A stretch of 64,000 bases of DNA, from the NCBI RefSeq assembly GCF_040744945.1, contig NZ_CP160453.1:3534001-3598000 (forward strand). The letters are read 5' to 3'. The notes beneath the pieces are model-generated. The model worked only from the letters and a program-made list of their open reading frames with translations, had not been told where the DNA came from and ran no database searches. A program made the translations under genes and the position numbers. Source of the DNA: Saccharothrix sp. HUAS TT1 (GTDB lineage: Bacteria; Actinomycetota; Actinomycetes; Mycobacteriales; Pseudonocardiaceae). Position 1 is the first letter of the stretch. The number at the start of each line of letters is the position of its first letter. Of the stretch, positions 41,552 to 50,575 are shown in pieces.

Positions 41552-42286
41552 ATGAGCACAACGTCCGTGCAGCTGTACTCCGTCCGCGACGCGTTCGCGG
41601 CCGACCCGCTCGACACCCTGCGACGACTCGCCGCGATCGGCTTCACCCGGGTCGAGCCCTACGGGGTCCTGGAGAACGCCGAGGTGCTGCGCACCGCGTT
41701 GCCGGACCTGGGCATCACCGCCCCGACCGCGCACGCCCAGCTCATCGGCGCCGACCAGGCCGCCGTCTTCGCCGCCGCCGCGGACTGCGGCGTCGAGGTC
41801 GTGATCGACCCGTTCGTGGACCCCGAGCGGTGGCGCGACCCGGCCGACGTCGCCGCCACCGCGTCCGCCCTCAACGCCGCCGCAGAGGTCGCCGCGGACC
41901 ACGGCCTGCGCGTCGGCTACCACAACCACTGGTGGGAGCTCGCGTCCCGGATCGACGGCCGCAGCGCGTTCGAGGTGCTGGCCGATCGGCTCGACCCGGC
42001 GGTGGTGCTGGAGGTCGACACCTACTGGGCCACGGTCGGCGGTGAGGACGCGCCCGCGCTGCTGCGCCGGCTCGGCGGGCGGGTGCACGCGATCCACGTC
42101 AAGGACGGCGGGCTCGCGCGGGACGGTTCCGGCCAGGTGCCCGCCGGGCAGGGCCGGGTGCCGGTGGCCGACGTGCTGGCCGCCGCGCCGGACGCGTTGC
42201 GGGTGGTCGAGTTCGACGCCTACGACGGCGACGTGTTCGCCGGGATCGCGGCCAGCCGCGCGTTCCTCGCGGAGGTCGGGGCGTGA
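41552..42286 (+). CDS. Sugar-phosphate isomerase/epimerase-like TIM barrel (second module)
   Basis: This is a 244-residue protein from the ATG at 41552, with AGGAG five bases upstream. Landmarks of the xylose-isomerase-like TIM barrel: VQLYSVRDAFAADPLDTL, IGFTRVEPYGV, GLRVGYHNHWWELASRIDGR (metal-binding His), VVLEVDTYWATVGGED (Asp) and VHAIHVKDGGLARDGSGQVP, AGQGRVPV. It handles keto sugars or inositols. Its stop overlaps the GTG of the dehydrogenase that follows (GTGA). Two operators lie just upstream. Confidence 0.9.
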   Translation: MSTTSVQLYSVRDAFAADPLDTLRRLAAIGFTRVEPYGVLENAEVLRTALPDLGITAPTAHAQLIGADQAAVFAAAADCGVEVVIDPFVDPERWRDPADVAATASALNAAAEVAADHGLRVGYHNHWWELASRIDGRSAFEVLADRLDPAVVLEVDTYWATVGGEDAPALLRRLGGRVHAIHVKDGGLARDGSGQVPAGQGRVPVADVLAAAPDALRVVEFDAYDGDVFAGIAASRAFLAEVGA

Positions 42287-43374
42287 CCGCGCCGCTGGGC
42301 GTCGGCGTCGTCGGCGCGGGCACCATCAGCGACACCTACCTGGCCAACCTCACCACGTTCCCGGACGTGCGGGTGCTCGCCGTCGCCGACCTCGACCCGG
42401 AGCGGGCGGCGGCGCAGGCGGCCAGGCACGGCGTGCCGCGCGCGTGCGGCGTGGCCGACCTGCTCGCCGACCCCGACGTCGGGCTGGTGGTCAACCTGAC
42501 CATCCCGGCCGCGCACGTCGAGGTGAGCCGCGCCGCGCTGGAAGCGGGCAAGCACGTGTGGGTGGAGAAGCCGCTCGGGCTGGACCGCGCCGGCGTCCGC
42601 GCGCTGCTCGACCTGGCCGCGAGCCGGGGCCTGCGGGTCGCGTGCGCGCCCGACACCGTGCTGGGCGCGGGGTGGCAGACCGCGCGGCGGGCGGTGGACG
42701 CCGGGGTGATCGGCGAGCCGCGCACCGCGCTGGCGCTGTTCCAGATCCCCGGCCCGGAGAGCTGGCACCCCGCGCCCGAGTTCCTGTTCCAGGCGGGCGG
42801 CGGGCCGCTGCTCGACATGGGGCCGTACTACCTGACCGGGCTGGTGCACCTGCTCGGCCCGATCCGCCGGGTCACCGGCACCGGCGGCCGGTCGCGGGAC
42901 ACCAGGGTCATCGGGTCCGGGCCGCGGGCGGGCGTCGAGTTCGCGGTGACCGTGCCGACCACGGTCGCGGCGATGGTGGAGTTCGAGCGCGGCGGTGCGG
43001 CGCAGGTGCTGTTCAGCTTCGACTCGGCGTTGACGCGCACGGGTTTCGTGGAGGTCGGCGGGACGCTGGGCACCGCCGTGCTGCCCGACCCCAACCGGTT
43101 CGACGGCGCCACCGAGCTGCACCTGCCCGACGGCGGGCAAACGCTTGCGGCACAAGGGCACCCGGCGTCGCGCGGCACCGGCGTGCTGGAGCTGGCGCGG
43201 TCGATCCGGGCGGGCGAGCCGGAACGGGCGTCCGGCGCGCTCGCCTACCACGTGCTCGACGCGATGCTCGCGATCGAGGAGTCCATCGCCGAGGGGCGTC
43301 CGGTGGACGTCGCCAGCACCGTCGAACCGCCGCCCCCGCTGCCGGTCGACTGGGACCCGCGCAGCCGGACGTGA
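42283..43374 (+). CDS. Gfo/Idh/MocA-family oxidoreductase (second module)
   Basis: This is a 363-residue protein with a GTG start at 42283 overlapping the previous stop. The Rossmann start is GVGVVGAGTISDTYLANL, and the catalytic Lys motif is VWVEKPLGLDRAG. The C-terminal substrate domain contains GGGPLLDMGPYYLTGLVHLL with the conserved Asp/His-type region. The enzyme most likely oxidises a sugar at C3 or the reverse. It is cotranscribed with the isomerase-like gene and followed by a convergent TetR gene. Confidence 0.92.
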   Translation: MTAPLGVGVVGAGTISDTYLANLTTFPDVRVLAVADLDPERAAAQAARHGVPRACGVADLLADPDVGLVVNLTIPAAHVEVSRAALEAGKHVWVEKPLGLDRAGVRALLDLAASRGLRVACAPDTVLGAGWQTARRAVDAGVIGEPRTALALFQIPGPESWHPAPEFLFQAGGGPLLDMGPYYLTGLVHLLGPIRRVTGTGGRSRDTRVIGSGPRAGVEFAVTVPTTVAAMVEFERGGAAQVLFSFDSALTRTGFVEVGGTLGTAVLPDPNRFDGATELHLPDGGQTLAAQGHPASRGTGVLELARSIRAGEPERASGALAYHVLDAMLAIEESIAEGRPVDVASTVEPPPPLPVDWDPRSRT

Positions 43375-43377
43375 CGG

Positions 43378-43968
43378 TCAGTCGAGGGGGACGGTGAGCA
43401 GACCGGCCAGGTAGGACCGCAGCGCGCCGACCAGGTCCACCTCGGCCGGCTCGGTGAGCCACTGGACCTGGAGGCCGTCCATCAGCGCGATGAACGTGAG
43501 CGCGGCGGTCGGCGGGTCGACGTGGGCGCGCAGCTCGCCGCGCTCGGCGAGGGCGTGGAACGAGTCCACCACGCCCTCGCGGGCCGCCCGGTAGTGGCGG
43601 ACGAAGTAGTCGTGCGCGGGGTGGTCGGCGGCGACGGCCTCGGCGGCCAGCCGGGAGTAGAGGTCCACGATGCCGGGGTGGCGGACGTTGTGCTCGGCCA
43701 GGGCCAGGAAGTGGCGCAGGACGTCGAGACCGGGCGGTGCTTGCAGCTGCTCGCGCTCGGCGTCCTCCGCGTCCCGGCGTTCGAGGACGGCGGCGAGCAG
43801 CGCCTCCTTGGTCGGGAAGTAGTACAGCAGCCCGGCGTGCGTGATCCCGGCGCGCTTGGCGATCTCGCGCAGCGACGAGCCGTGGTAGCCGGCCTCCCCG
43901 TAGACCGCGACGGCCGCGGTGATGATGTCCTCGCGGCGCAGCCGGCCCTTCAGGTAGCCGCCGGTCAC
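43378..43968 (-). CDS. TetR-family regulator
   Basis: This is a 196-residue protein with a GTG start at 43968. The HTH reads IITAAVAVYGEAGYHGSSLR, EIAKRAGITHAGLLYYFPTK. The C-terminal ligand domain is helical and includes WLTEPAEVDLVGALRSYLAG. It is convergent with the Gfo/Idh/MocA gene, three bases apart, a spot where the regulator of the operon often sits; TTTCTACCA-AG-TGGTAGAAA at 41486 is a fitting TetR-type operator. Confidence 0.9.
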   Translation of the reverse strand: MTGGYLKGRLRREDIITAAVAVYGEAGYHGSSLREIAKRAGITHAGLLYYFPTKEALLAAVLERRDAEDAEREQLQAPPGLDVLRHFLALAEHNVRHPGIVDLYSRLAAEAVAADHPAHDYFVRHYRAAREGVVDSFHALAERGELRAHVDPPTAALTFIALMDGLQVQWLTEPAEVDLVGALRSYLAGLLTVPLD

Positions 43969-44087
43969 GGGCCCGCCGTCGTCTCGCGCACGCGCACATC
44001 ATGCCCCACCCGGCAGTCCACCCCGGACCGCCGCGCCACCCGCCTCACCCCGTCGTGCGCGTCAAGCGCCCGCGCCGCCGTCCGGTG

Positions 44088-44994
44088 TCACGGCGTCGGT
44101 GTCCAGGTCGTCAGCCGGCCGCCCGACACCTCGGCGAACCGGCCCGTGCGCGGGTTCTGCGCGTTCGGCGCGAAGCCCTCGACCACGCCGGTCCGCGCGC
44201 CGTCGGCCGGGTCCCACACCTCCAGCCCGGCGGCCGTGCCCACGTAGAGCAGCCCGGCGTGCCCCCACATCCGCCCGGCCGGACCGGCGAACGCCGACAG
44301 CCGCCGGCCGGTCACCACGTCGTGCACCTCGACGCCCGGCACCGGCGGCCGGTCGGACCGGCCGATCGGCTGGAGCGCGGCCGTCCGGTCGTCCACCCAC
44401 GCCACCGGCCGGTCCCACTCGTCCCGCGCGGTCAGGCGCAGGCCGTGCTCGGTGGCGTGCCGGTCGCCCCCCAGCCACGCCGCCAGGTCGTGCACGACCG
44501 GGACGCCGGACGGGCTCCACGGCCACCCGTCGTCCAGCAGCCACCGGCCCGACGGGTCGACCAGCAGCGCGCCGTGGAAGTGGTCCAGGTAGTGCTCCGG
44601 CTTCGGACCGGCGCCCGAACAGGCCGTCCGGCGGCTCGGCGGCCACCGACACCGGCGCGACGAACCGGGCGCCCCCGCCGTCGACCTCGACCAGGCCCGC
44701 TTCGGTCGGCACCAGCCACCCGCCGGGCAGCGCGGCCACGCACCGGGCGTCCACCGGCTCCGCCGCGCACCCCGCCTCGGTCCACGTGCCGTACGCCAGG
44801 CCGACCCCGGTGAACCACCCGCAGTGGTCCGGGGACCGCTCGGCGACCAGGTGCGCGCAGCCGCGCGTCCCGGCGACGTGCGCGGCGTGTCCGCAGGGCA
44901 GCACCTCCACCCGACCATTGCGGGTCACCGCCGGCCATCCGCCCGGTGTTGACGGTCCGTGCTCGTCGCCGCCCACTTTCGACCGTCCGTGCAT
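44088..44994 (-). pseudogene. Frameshifted hypothetical gene
   Basis: Two frames together make one protein. The N-terminal half (from the ATG at 44994: VTRNGRVEVLPCGHAAHVAG, HCGWFTGVGLAYGTWTEAG, PGGWLVPTEAGLVEVDGGGA) is in one frame and the C-terminal half (PKPEHYLDHFHGALLVDPSG, RWLLDDGWPWSPSGVPVVHD, MWGHAGLLYVGTAAGLEVWD) in another; the shift lies at about 44611-44625. The repeating strand/turn pattern suggests a beta-propeller-like fold, but I know no family. A one-base indel is the simplest cause; a sequencing error cannot be excluded. It is divergent from the giant ThuA gene. Confidence 0.7.
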
Positions 44995-45064
44995 GACTTT
45001 TGTCGAGAATAAGCGAAAGTCTTGCCAACTTAGGTCGACTTTGAACAGAATTGCGCCCAGCTCG

Positions 45065-45088
45065 GGTCTGTGAGCTGGACCACAGACC
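45065..45088. promoter_or_regulatory. Inverted repeat upstream of the giant ThuA protein
   Basis: GGTCTGTG (45065-45072) and CACAGACC (45081-45088) form a perfect 8-bp inverted repeat with an 8-base centre, 40 bases before the GTG start. The half sites resemble GGTCT...AGACC of DasR elements but the centre is too long, so a different regulator or an RNA hairpin is more likely. Confidence 0.55.
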
Positions 45089-45127
45089 ACCGTCCGCCAG
45101 GCAAGTCGTGCGAACGAGGAGACAGCG

Positions 45128-48100
45128 GTGCGACGTCAGCGCAACACGTTCGGAACCAGACCACCCACCACCCTCCGCCGTCCGACCGCTTTAGCTCTGA
45201 CCGCCGCCCTGGGTGCGATGACCCTGGTGGGGACTCCCGCAGCGGCGCACCCCGACGGCGAACACCTCCTGGTCTTCTCCAAGACGGCGGGCTTCCGGCA
45301 CGACTCGATCCCGGAGGGCGTCGCCGCCATCACCGAGCTGGGCGCGGCCGGCGGCTTCACCGTCGAGGCCACCGAGGACGCGGGCGCGTTCACCGACGCC
45401 AACCTGGCCCGGTTCGACGCCGTGGTGTGGCTGTCCACGACCGGCGACGTGCTGGACGACGCGCAGCAGCAGGCGTTCGAGCGGTTCGTGGAGAACGGCG
45501 GCGGCTACGCCGGTGTGCACGCCGCCGCCGACACCGAGTACTCCTGGCCCTGGTACGGGCGGCTGGTCGGCTCCTACTTCAAGTCGCACCCGGACATCCA
45601 GGCGGCGGACGTCGAGGTGGAGGACCACGACCACCCGTCCACCGCCCACCTGCCGCAGACCTGGAACCGCACCGACGAGTGGTACAGCTACCAGTCCAAC
45701 CCCCGGTCCGGGGTGAAGGTGCTGGCGTCGCTGGACGAGTCCAGCTACACCCCGACCGACCCGGCCGGCGACCACCCGATCTCCTGGTGCCACACGCCCG
45801 GCCAGGGCCGGTCCTGGTACACCGGCATGGGCCACACCAAGGAGTCCTACGCCGACCCGGCGTTCCGGGAGCACCTGCTGGGCGGCCTGCGGTACGCGCT
45901 GGGCGTCGCGCCCGCCGACTGCGAGCCCACCGCCGGTCCGCCGGTCGACTCCGACTTCGACCAGGTCACCCTCGCGCTGGGCGAGGAGAAGACCGGTGAG
46001 CCGATCGCGTTGGCCGTGCTGCCGGATCGCGAGGTCGTGCACACCTCGCGCGACGGCCGGGTCTGGCTGACCACCCCGGAGGCGACCACCACGCTGGCGG
46101 GACGCGTCCCGGTCTACAACCACGACGAGGACGGCCTGCAGGGCGTCGCGGTGGACCCGGACTTCGCCGACAACCGCTGGCTCTACCTCTACTACGCGCC
46201 ACCGCTGTCCACCCCGGCCGGCGACGCCCCGGAGAACGGCACGGCCGCCGACTTCGAGCGCTTCCGCGGCCACAACCAGCTGTCCCGCTTCAAGCTCACC
46301 ACCGACGGCGTGCTCGACCTGGCCAGTGAGCAGCGCATCCTCCAGGTGCCCGCCGACCGGGGCCTGTGCTGCCACGCCGGCGGCGAGATCGACTTCGACG
46401 CGGCGGGCAACCTGTACCTGTCCACCGGCGACGACACCAACCCCTTCGCCTCCGACGGCTACACCCCGATCGACGAGCGCGCCGACCGCAACCCCGCCTT
46501 CGACGCGCAGCGCTCCTCGGCCAACACCAACGACCTGCGCGGCAAGGTCCTGCGCATCACCGTCGCCGACGACGGCGCCTACACCGTGCCCGAGGGCAAC
46601 CTGTTCGCGCCCGGCGTCGACAAGACCCGGCCCGAGATCTACGCCATGGGCTTCCGCAACCCCTTCCGCTTCGCCGTCGACAAGGCCACCGGCTGGATCC
46701 ACCTCGGCGACTACGGCCCCGACGCGGGCTCGGCCGACCCCGCCCGCGGCCCCGGCGGCAGCGTCGAGTTCAACCTCGTCAAGCAGCCCGGCAACTACGG
46801 CTGGCCCTACTGCGTCGGCGACAACGTCCCGTACGTCGACCACGACTTCGCCACGGGAACCTCCGGCGACGCCTTCGACTGCGCCGCGCCGAAGAACACC
46901 AGCCCGCACAACACCGGGCTGGTCGACCTGCCGCCCGTCCAGCCCGCCTGGATCCCCTACGACGGCGGGTCGGTGCCCGAGTTCGGCGGCGGTGGCGAAT
47001 CGCCGATGGGCGGGCCCACCTACGACTTCGACCCGGACCTGGACAGCCCGACCAAGTTCCCCGAGCACTTCGACGGCCGGACCTTCGCCTACGAGTGGGA
47101 CCGCGGCTGGATCAAGACCATCGACGTCGGCCCGGACGGCGAGCGCGGCGCGATCACCCCGTTCTTCGACTCGATGACGCTGACCCGCCCGATGAACCTG
47201 GAGTTCGGCCCGGACGGCTCGCTCTACGTGCTGGACTACGGCAGCGGCTACTTCGGCGGCGCGGCGGACTCGGCGGTCTACCGCATCGACCACACCAAGG
47301 GCAGGCACACGCCGGTCGCGAAGCTGACCGCCGACCGCACGTCCGGCCCCGCGCCGCTGACCGTGGCGCTCGACCCCGCCGGCACCGCCGACGAGGACGG
47401 CGACCCGCTGACCTACGCGTGGGACTTCGACGGCGACGGCGCCACCGACTCCACCACCGCGGGCCCGGTCAGCCACACCTACACCACCACCGGCCAGTAC
47501 ACCGCGAAGCTGTCCGTCACCGACCCGACCGGCCTGGTCGGCTCGGCGAGCGTGGTCGTCAACGTCGGCAACACCGCGCCCGCGGTGGTGCTGAACGCGC
47601 CCGCCGACGGCCGGGTGTTCAGCTTCGGCGACCAGGTGCCGTTCTCGGTCACCGTCACCGATCCGGAGGACGGCCCGGTCGACTGCTCGAAGGTGACCGT
47701 GGAGTACATCCTCGGCCACGACGGCCACGGCCACCCGCTGACCCGCGCCACCGGCTGCGAGGGCGTGATCCCGACGCCCGCCGACGGCGGCCACGGCGTC
47801 GACTCGAACATCTTCGGCGTCATCAACGCGTCCTACACCGACGGCGGCGCGCCCGGCGCGCCCGCGCTGACCGGCGAGGACGAGGTGGTCCTGCAGCCGA
47901 AGGACAAGCAGGCCGAGTTCTTCACCGCCATGCGGGGCGTCCAGGTGGTCGAGGCCGGCACCGCGCAGGGCGACAAGCGGGTCGGCTACGTCGACGACGG
48001 CGACTGGATCGCGTTCGACCCGGTGAACCTGGGCGGCGTCACGGCGATCGGCTACCGGGTGTCCTCGGGCGGCTCCGGCGGCACGATCGAGGTGCGCGTC

Positions 48101-49675
48101 GACTCGCCGACCGGCCCGCTGGTGCAGCAGGCGCCCGTGCCGTCGACCGGCGGGTGGGACGACTACGTCGAACTCGCCCCGTCGCCGATCACCGACCCCG
48201 GCGGCAGCCACCGGTTGTTCCTGGTGTTCAAGGGCTCCGGCAGCCTGTTCGACGTGGACGCGGTCCGGTTCACCACCGGCGTCGCGCCGCCGACCTGGGA
48301 ACCGGTGCGGGCCACGCCCGCCGAGTCGCACTCCGCGCAACGGGGCACGAAGGTGGTCCCGGCCGCCGAGGCGCAGGGCGGCAGCCAGGTCGGCAACGTG
48401 CACAACGGCGACTGGATCGCGTTCGACGGCGTCTCGCTGGCCGGCGTCACGGGCATCGGCTACCGGGTCTCGTCGGCCACGTCGGGCGGCACGATCGAGG
48501 CGCGGCTCGACTCGCCGACCGGACCGAGGCTGCTCAGCACCCCGGTCACCGGCACCGGCGACTGGCGCAGGCACACCGACATCGCGCCGGCGGACATCAC
48601 CGACCCCGGCGGCACGCACCGGTTGTACTTCGTGTTCAGCGGTGGCCGAGGCGTGCTGCTGGACCTGGACACGATCACGTTCCGCGGCGCGGGCACGGTC
48701 ACCGCCGCGGACGTGCCCGCGGAGGCGTTGACCGACCGGCAGGGCGTCGAGGTCTACGACCGGGAGACCGCCCAGGGCGGCAAGCGGGTCGGCGAGATCA
48801 ACGACGGCGACTGGGTGTCGTACGCGGACGTGGACCTGGCGAAGGTCGCCGGCATCGGCTACCGGATCTCGTCCGCGGGCGTCGGCGGCACGCTGGAGGC
48901 GCGCGCCGACTCGCCGACCGGCCCGCTGGTGCACGAGCCGCTGACCGTGCCGGTCACCGGCAGCTGGGACCTCTACCTGGACCTCGCGCCGCGGGCCGTG
49001 GCGCTGACCGGCGTCCGCGACCTGTACCTGGTGTTCAAGGGCGGCGCCGGCGCCCTGTACGACGTCGACACCATCAGGTACCTGCGCTACCGGCAGGCGG
49101 GGTCCTGCGCGCCGGTCCAGCCGGAGCGGGGCTACCGGAGCCTCTACGACGGCACGGGCGTCACCGGGTGGCAGCAGGCCGGTCCCGGTCGGTTCGCGGA
49201 GGAGGACTGCACCCTGCGCTCGGAGGGCGGGCTGGGGCTGCTGTGGTTCGACGAGGAGTTCTCCGACTACCGGCTCAGGTTCGACTGGAAGGTCGCGGGC
49301 GACGACAACTCCGGCGTGTTCGTCGGCTTCCCCGACCCCGGCGCGGACCCGTGGGTGGCCGTGGACAACGGCTACGAGGTGCAGATCGACGCGACCGACG
49401 CGCCGGACCGCACCACCGGCGCCATCTACTCGTTCCAGTCCGCCGACCTCGCCGCCCGGGACGCCGCGCTCAAGCCGCCGGGCGAGTGGAACGCCTACGA
49501 GATCGTGGTGTCCAAGCAGCGCATCAGGGTGTTCCTCAACGGCGTGCTGGTGAACGACTTCACCGGCACCGACCCGGCGCGCGACCTGACCAGCGGCCAC
49601 ATCGGCCTCCAGAACCACGGCGACGGCGACGACGTGTGGTTCCGCAACATCCGCATCAAGGAGCTGACCAGATGA
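45128..49675 (+). CDS. Giant secreted ThuA / sugar dehydrogenase / PKD / CBM6-like / DUF1080 protein
   Basis: This is a 1515-residue protein with a GTG start at 45128 and GAGGAG upstream. After a signal peptide ending TPAAA come: ThuA domain (about 40-263; LLVFSKTAGFRHDSIPEG, GGGYAGVHAAADTEY), a PQQ/glucose-sorbosone-dehydrogenase-type propeller (about 276-717; NHDEDGLQGVAVDPDF, GFRNPFRFAVDKATGWIHLG), a PKD domain (about 727-817), a linker domain (about 818-915), three CBM6-like repeats (about 917-1051, 1057-1187, 1195-1319; each with NDGDW or DDGDW and DSPTGP) and a DUF1080 3-keto-disaccharide-hydrolase-type domain (about 1334-1514). It plausibly binds and processes an oligosaccharide at C3. 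Its stop overlaps the start of the isomerase-like gene. Confidence 0.93.
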   Translation: MRRQRNTFGTRPPTTLRRPTALALTAALGAMTLVGTPAAAHPDGEHLLVFSKTAGFRHDSIPEGVAAITELGAAGGFTVEATEDAGAFTDANLARFDAVVWLSTTGDVLDDAQQQAFERFVENGGGYAGVHAAADTEYSWPWYGRLVGSYFKSHPDIQAADVEVEDHDHPSTAHLPQTWNRTDEWYSYQSNPRSGVKVLASLDESSYTPTDPAGDHPISWCHTPGQGRSWYTGMGHTKESYADPAFREHLLGGLRYALGVAPADCEPTAGPPVDSDFDQVTLALGEEKTGEPIALAVLPDREVVHTSRDGRVWLTTPEATTTLAGRVPVYNHDEDGLQGVAVDPDFADNRWLYLYYAPPLSTPAGDAPENGTAADFERFRGHNQLSRFKLTTDGVLDLASEQRILQVPADRGLCCHAGGEIDFDAAGNLYLSTGDDTNPFASDGYTPIDERADRNPAFDAQRSSANTNDLRGKVLRITVADDGAYTVPEGNLFAPGVDKTRPEIYAMGFRNPFRFAVDKATGWIHLGDYGPDAGSADPARGPGGSVEFNLVKQPGNYGWPYCVGDNVPYVDHDFATGTSGDAFDCAAPKNTSPHNTGLVDLPPVQPAWIPYDGGSVPEFGGGGESPMGGPTYDFDPDLDSPTKFPEHFDGRTFAYEWDRGWIKTIDVGPDGERGAITPFFDSMTLTRPMNLEFGPDGSLYVLDYGSGYFGGAADSAVYRIDHTKGRHTPVAKLTADRTSGPAPLTVALDPAGTADEDGDPLTYAWDFDGDGATDSTTAGPVSHTYTTTGQYTAKLSVTDPTGLVGSASVVVNVGNTAPAVVLNAPADGRVFSFGDQVPFSVTVTDPEDGPVDCSKVTVEYILGHDGHGHPLTRATGCEGVIPTPADGGHGVDSNIFGVINASYTDGGAPGAPALTGEDEVVLQPKDKQAEFFTAMRGVQVVEAGTAQGDKRVGYVDDGDWIAFDPVNLGGVTAIGYRVSSGGSGGTIEVRVDSPTGPLVQQAPVPSTGGWDDYVELAPSPITDPGGSHRLFLVFKGSGSLFDVDAVRFTTGVAPPTWEPVRATPAESHSAQRGTKVVPAAEAQGGSQVGNVHNGDWIAFDGVSLAGVTGIGYRVSSATSGGTIEARLDSPTGPRLLSTPVTGTGDWRRHTDIAPADITDPGGTHRLYFVFSGGRGVLLDLDTITFRGAGTVTAADVPAEALTDRQGVEVYDRETAQGGKRVGEINDGDWVSYADVDLAKVAGIGYRISSAGVGGTLEARADSPTGPLVHEPLTVPVTGSWDLYLDLAPRAVALTGVRDLYLVFKGGAGALYDVDTIRYLRYRQAGSCAPVQPERGYRSLYDGTGVTGWQQAGPGRFAEEDCTLRSEGGLGLLWFDEEFSDYRLRFDWKVAGDDNSGVFVGFPDPGADPWVAVDNGYEVQIDATDAPDRTTGAIYSFQSADLAARDAALKPPGEWNAYEIVVSKQRIRVFLNGVLVNDFTGTDPARDLTSGHIGLQNHGDGDDVWFRNIRIKELTR

Positions 49676-50523
49676 CCGGGGAATCGCCCATGCCGTCCCG
49701 CCGCACGCTGCTGACCACCGCCCTCGCCGCGAGCGCGGCCGTCGCGCTGCCCGCCACCGCCTCGGCCGCCGGGGGTCCGGCGGGCGGCCCGGGGCGTCGG
49801 CGGGTGCCGAAGCAGTCGATCAGCATCCAGCTGTACACGTTGCGCGGCATCATGGGCGACGAGCCGGAGCCCGTGCTGTCGGCGCTGGCCGACATCGGCT
49901 ACCGCAAGGTCGAGCTGGCCGGCACGTACGGCCGCGGCGCCGCCGAGTTCGCCCGCGTGCTGCGGCGGTGCGGGCTGCGGGCGACGTCCAGCCACGTCGG
50001 CATCGACGGCGACCTCGACCAGGTGATCGCGGACGCGCACGCGCTGGGGAACAAGTACGTGGTGGTGCCGTGGGTGGACTACGGGACCCTCGCCGAGTGG
50101 CGCGCGTTCACCGAGCGGTTGGAGGAGGCGGGCGGTCGGCTGCGGCGCGCCGGCCTCAGCCTCGGCTACCACAACCACGCGCACGAGTTCGCGGCCGTGG
50201 AGGGCGTGCGGCCGTTCGACGTGATCACGGCGGGCACGTCGCGGCGCAACGTGCACCTGGAGCTGGACCTGTACTGGGCGGTGGTCGGCGGCGTCGACCC
50301 GGTGCGGCTGTACCGGGAGCACTTCCCGCGGGTGCGGCAGTTCCACGTGAAGGACCGCGCGGCGGACGGGTCGTTCGCGGACCCCGGCACCGGCACGATC
50401 GACTTCGCGCGGATCTTCCGGGCTGCCGACGTGGTCGAGCACATCGTGGAGAACGACCAGCCGGCGGACGCCCTCACCACGGCCCGGGTCGGTTACGACT
50501 ACCTCGTGAACCTCCGCTTCTGA
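49672..50523 (+). CDS. Exported sugar-phosphate isomerase/epimerase-like protein (third module)
   Basis: This is a 283-residue protein whose ATG (49672) overlaps the previous TGA. Unlike its two homologues in this window it carries a Tat-type leader (PSRRTLLTTALAASAAVALP, ATASAA). The TIM-barrel landmarks are SISIQLYTLRGIMGDEPEPV, YRKVELAGTYGRG, LSLGYHNHAHEFAAVEG, NVHLELDLYWAVVGGVDPVR and VRQFHVKDRAADGSFADP, with the same His, Asp and His metal ligands. Export of a folded, metal-loaded isomerase fits the Tat route. It is expected to work on the product of the giant DUF1080/ThuA protein outside the membrane. Confidence 0.9.
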   Translation: MTGESPMPSRRTLLTTALAASAAVALPATASAAGGPAGGPGRRRVPKQSISIQLYTLRGIMGDEPEPVLSALADIGYRKVELAGTYGRGAAEFARVLRRCGLRATSSHVGIDGDLDQVIADAHALGNKYVVVPWVDYGTLAEWRAFTERLEEAGGRLRRAGLSLGYHNHAHEFAAVEGVRPFDVITAGTSRRNVHLELDLYWAVVGGVDPVRLYREHFPRVRQFHVKDRAADGSFADPGTGTIDFARIFRAADVVEHIVENDQPADALTTARVGYDYLVNLRF

Positions 50524-50539
50524 CACGTCGCGGAACGCG

Positions 50540-50567
50540 GCGGGCACGGCTCCCCGGCCGTGCCCGC
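50540..50567. terminator. Bidirectional terminator, 11-bp stem
   Basis: GCGGGCACGGC (50540-50550) pairs with GCCGTGCCCGC (50557-50567) over a 6-base loop, between two convergent genes. Confidence 0.9.
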
Positions 50568-50575
50568 AGGGCGCT

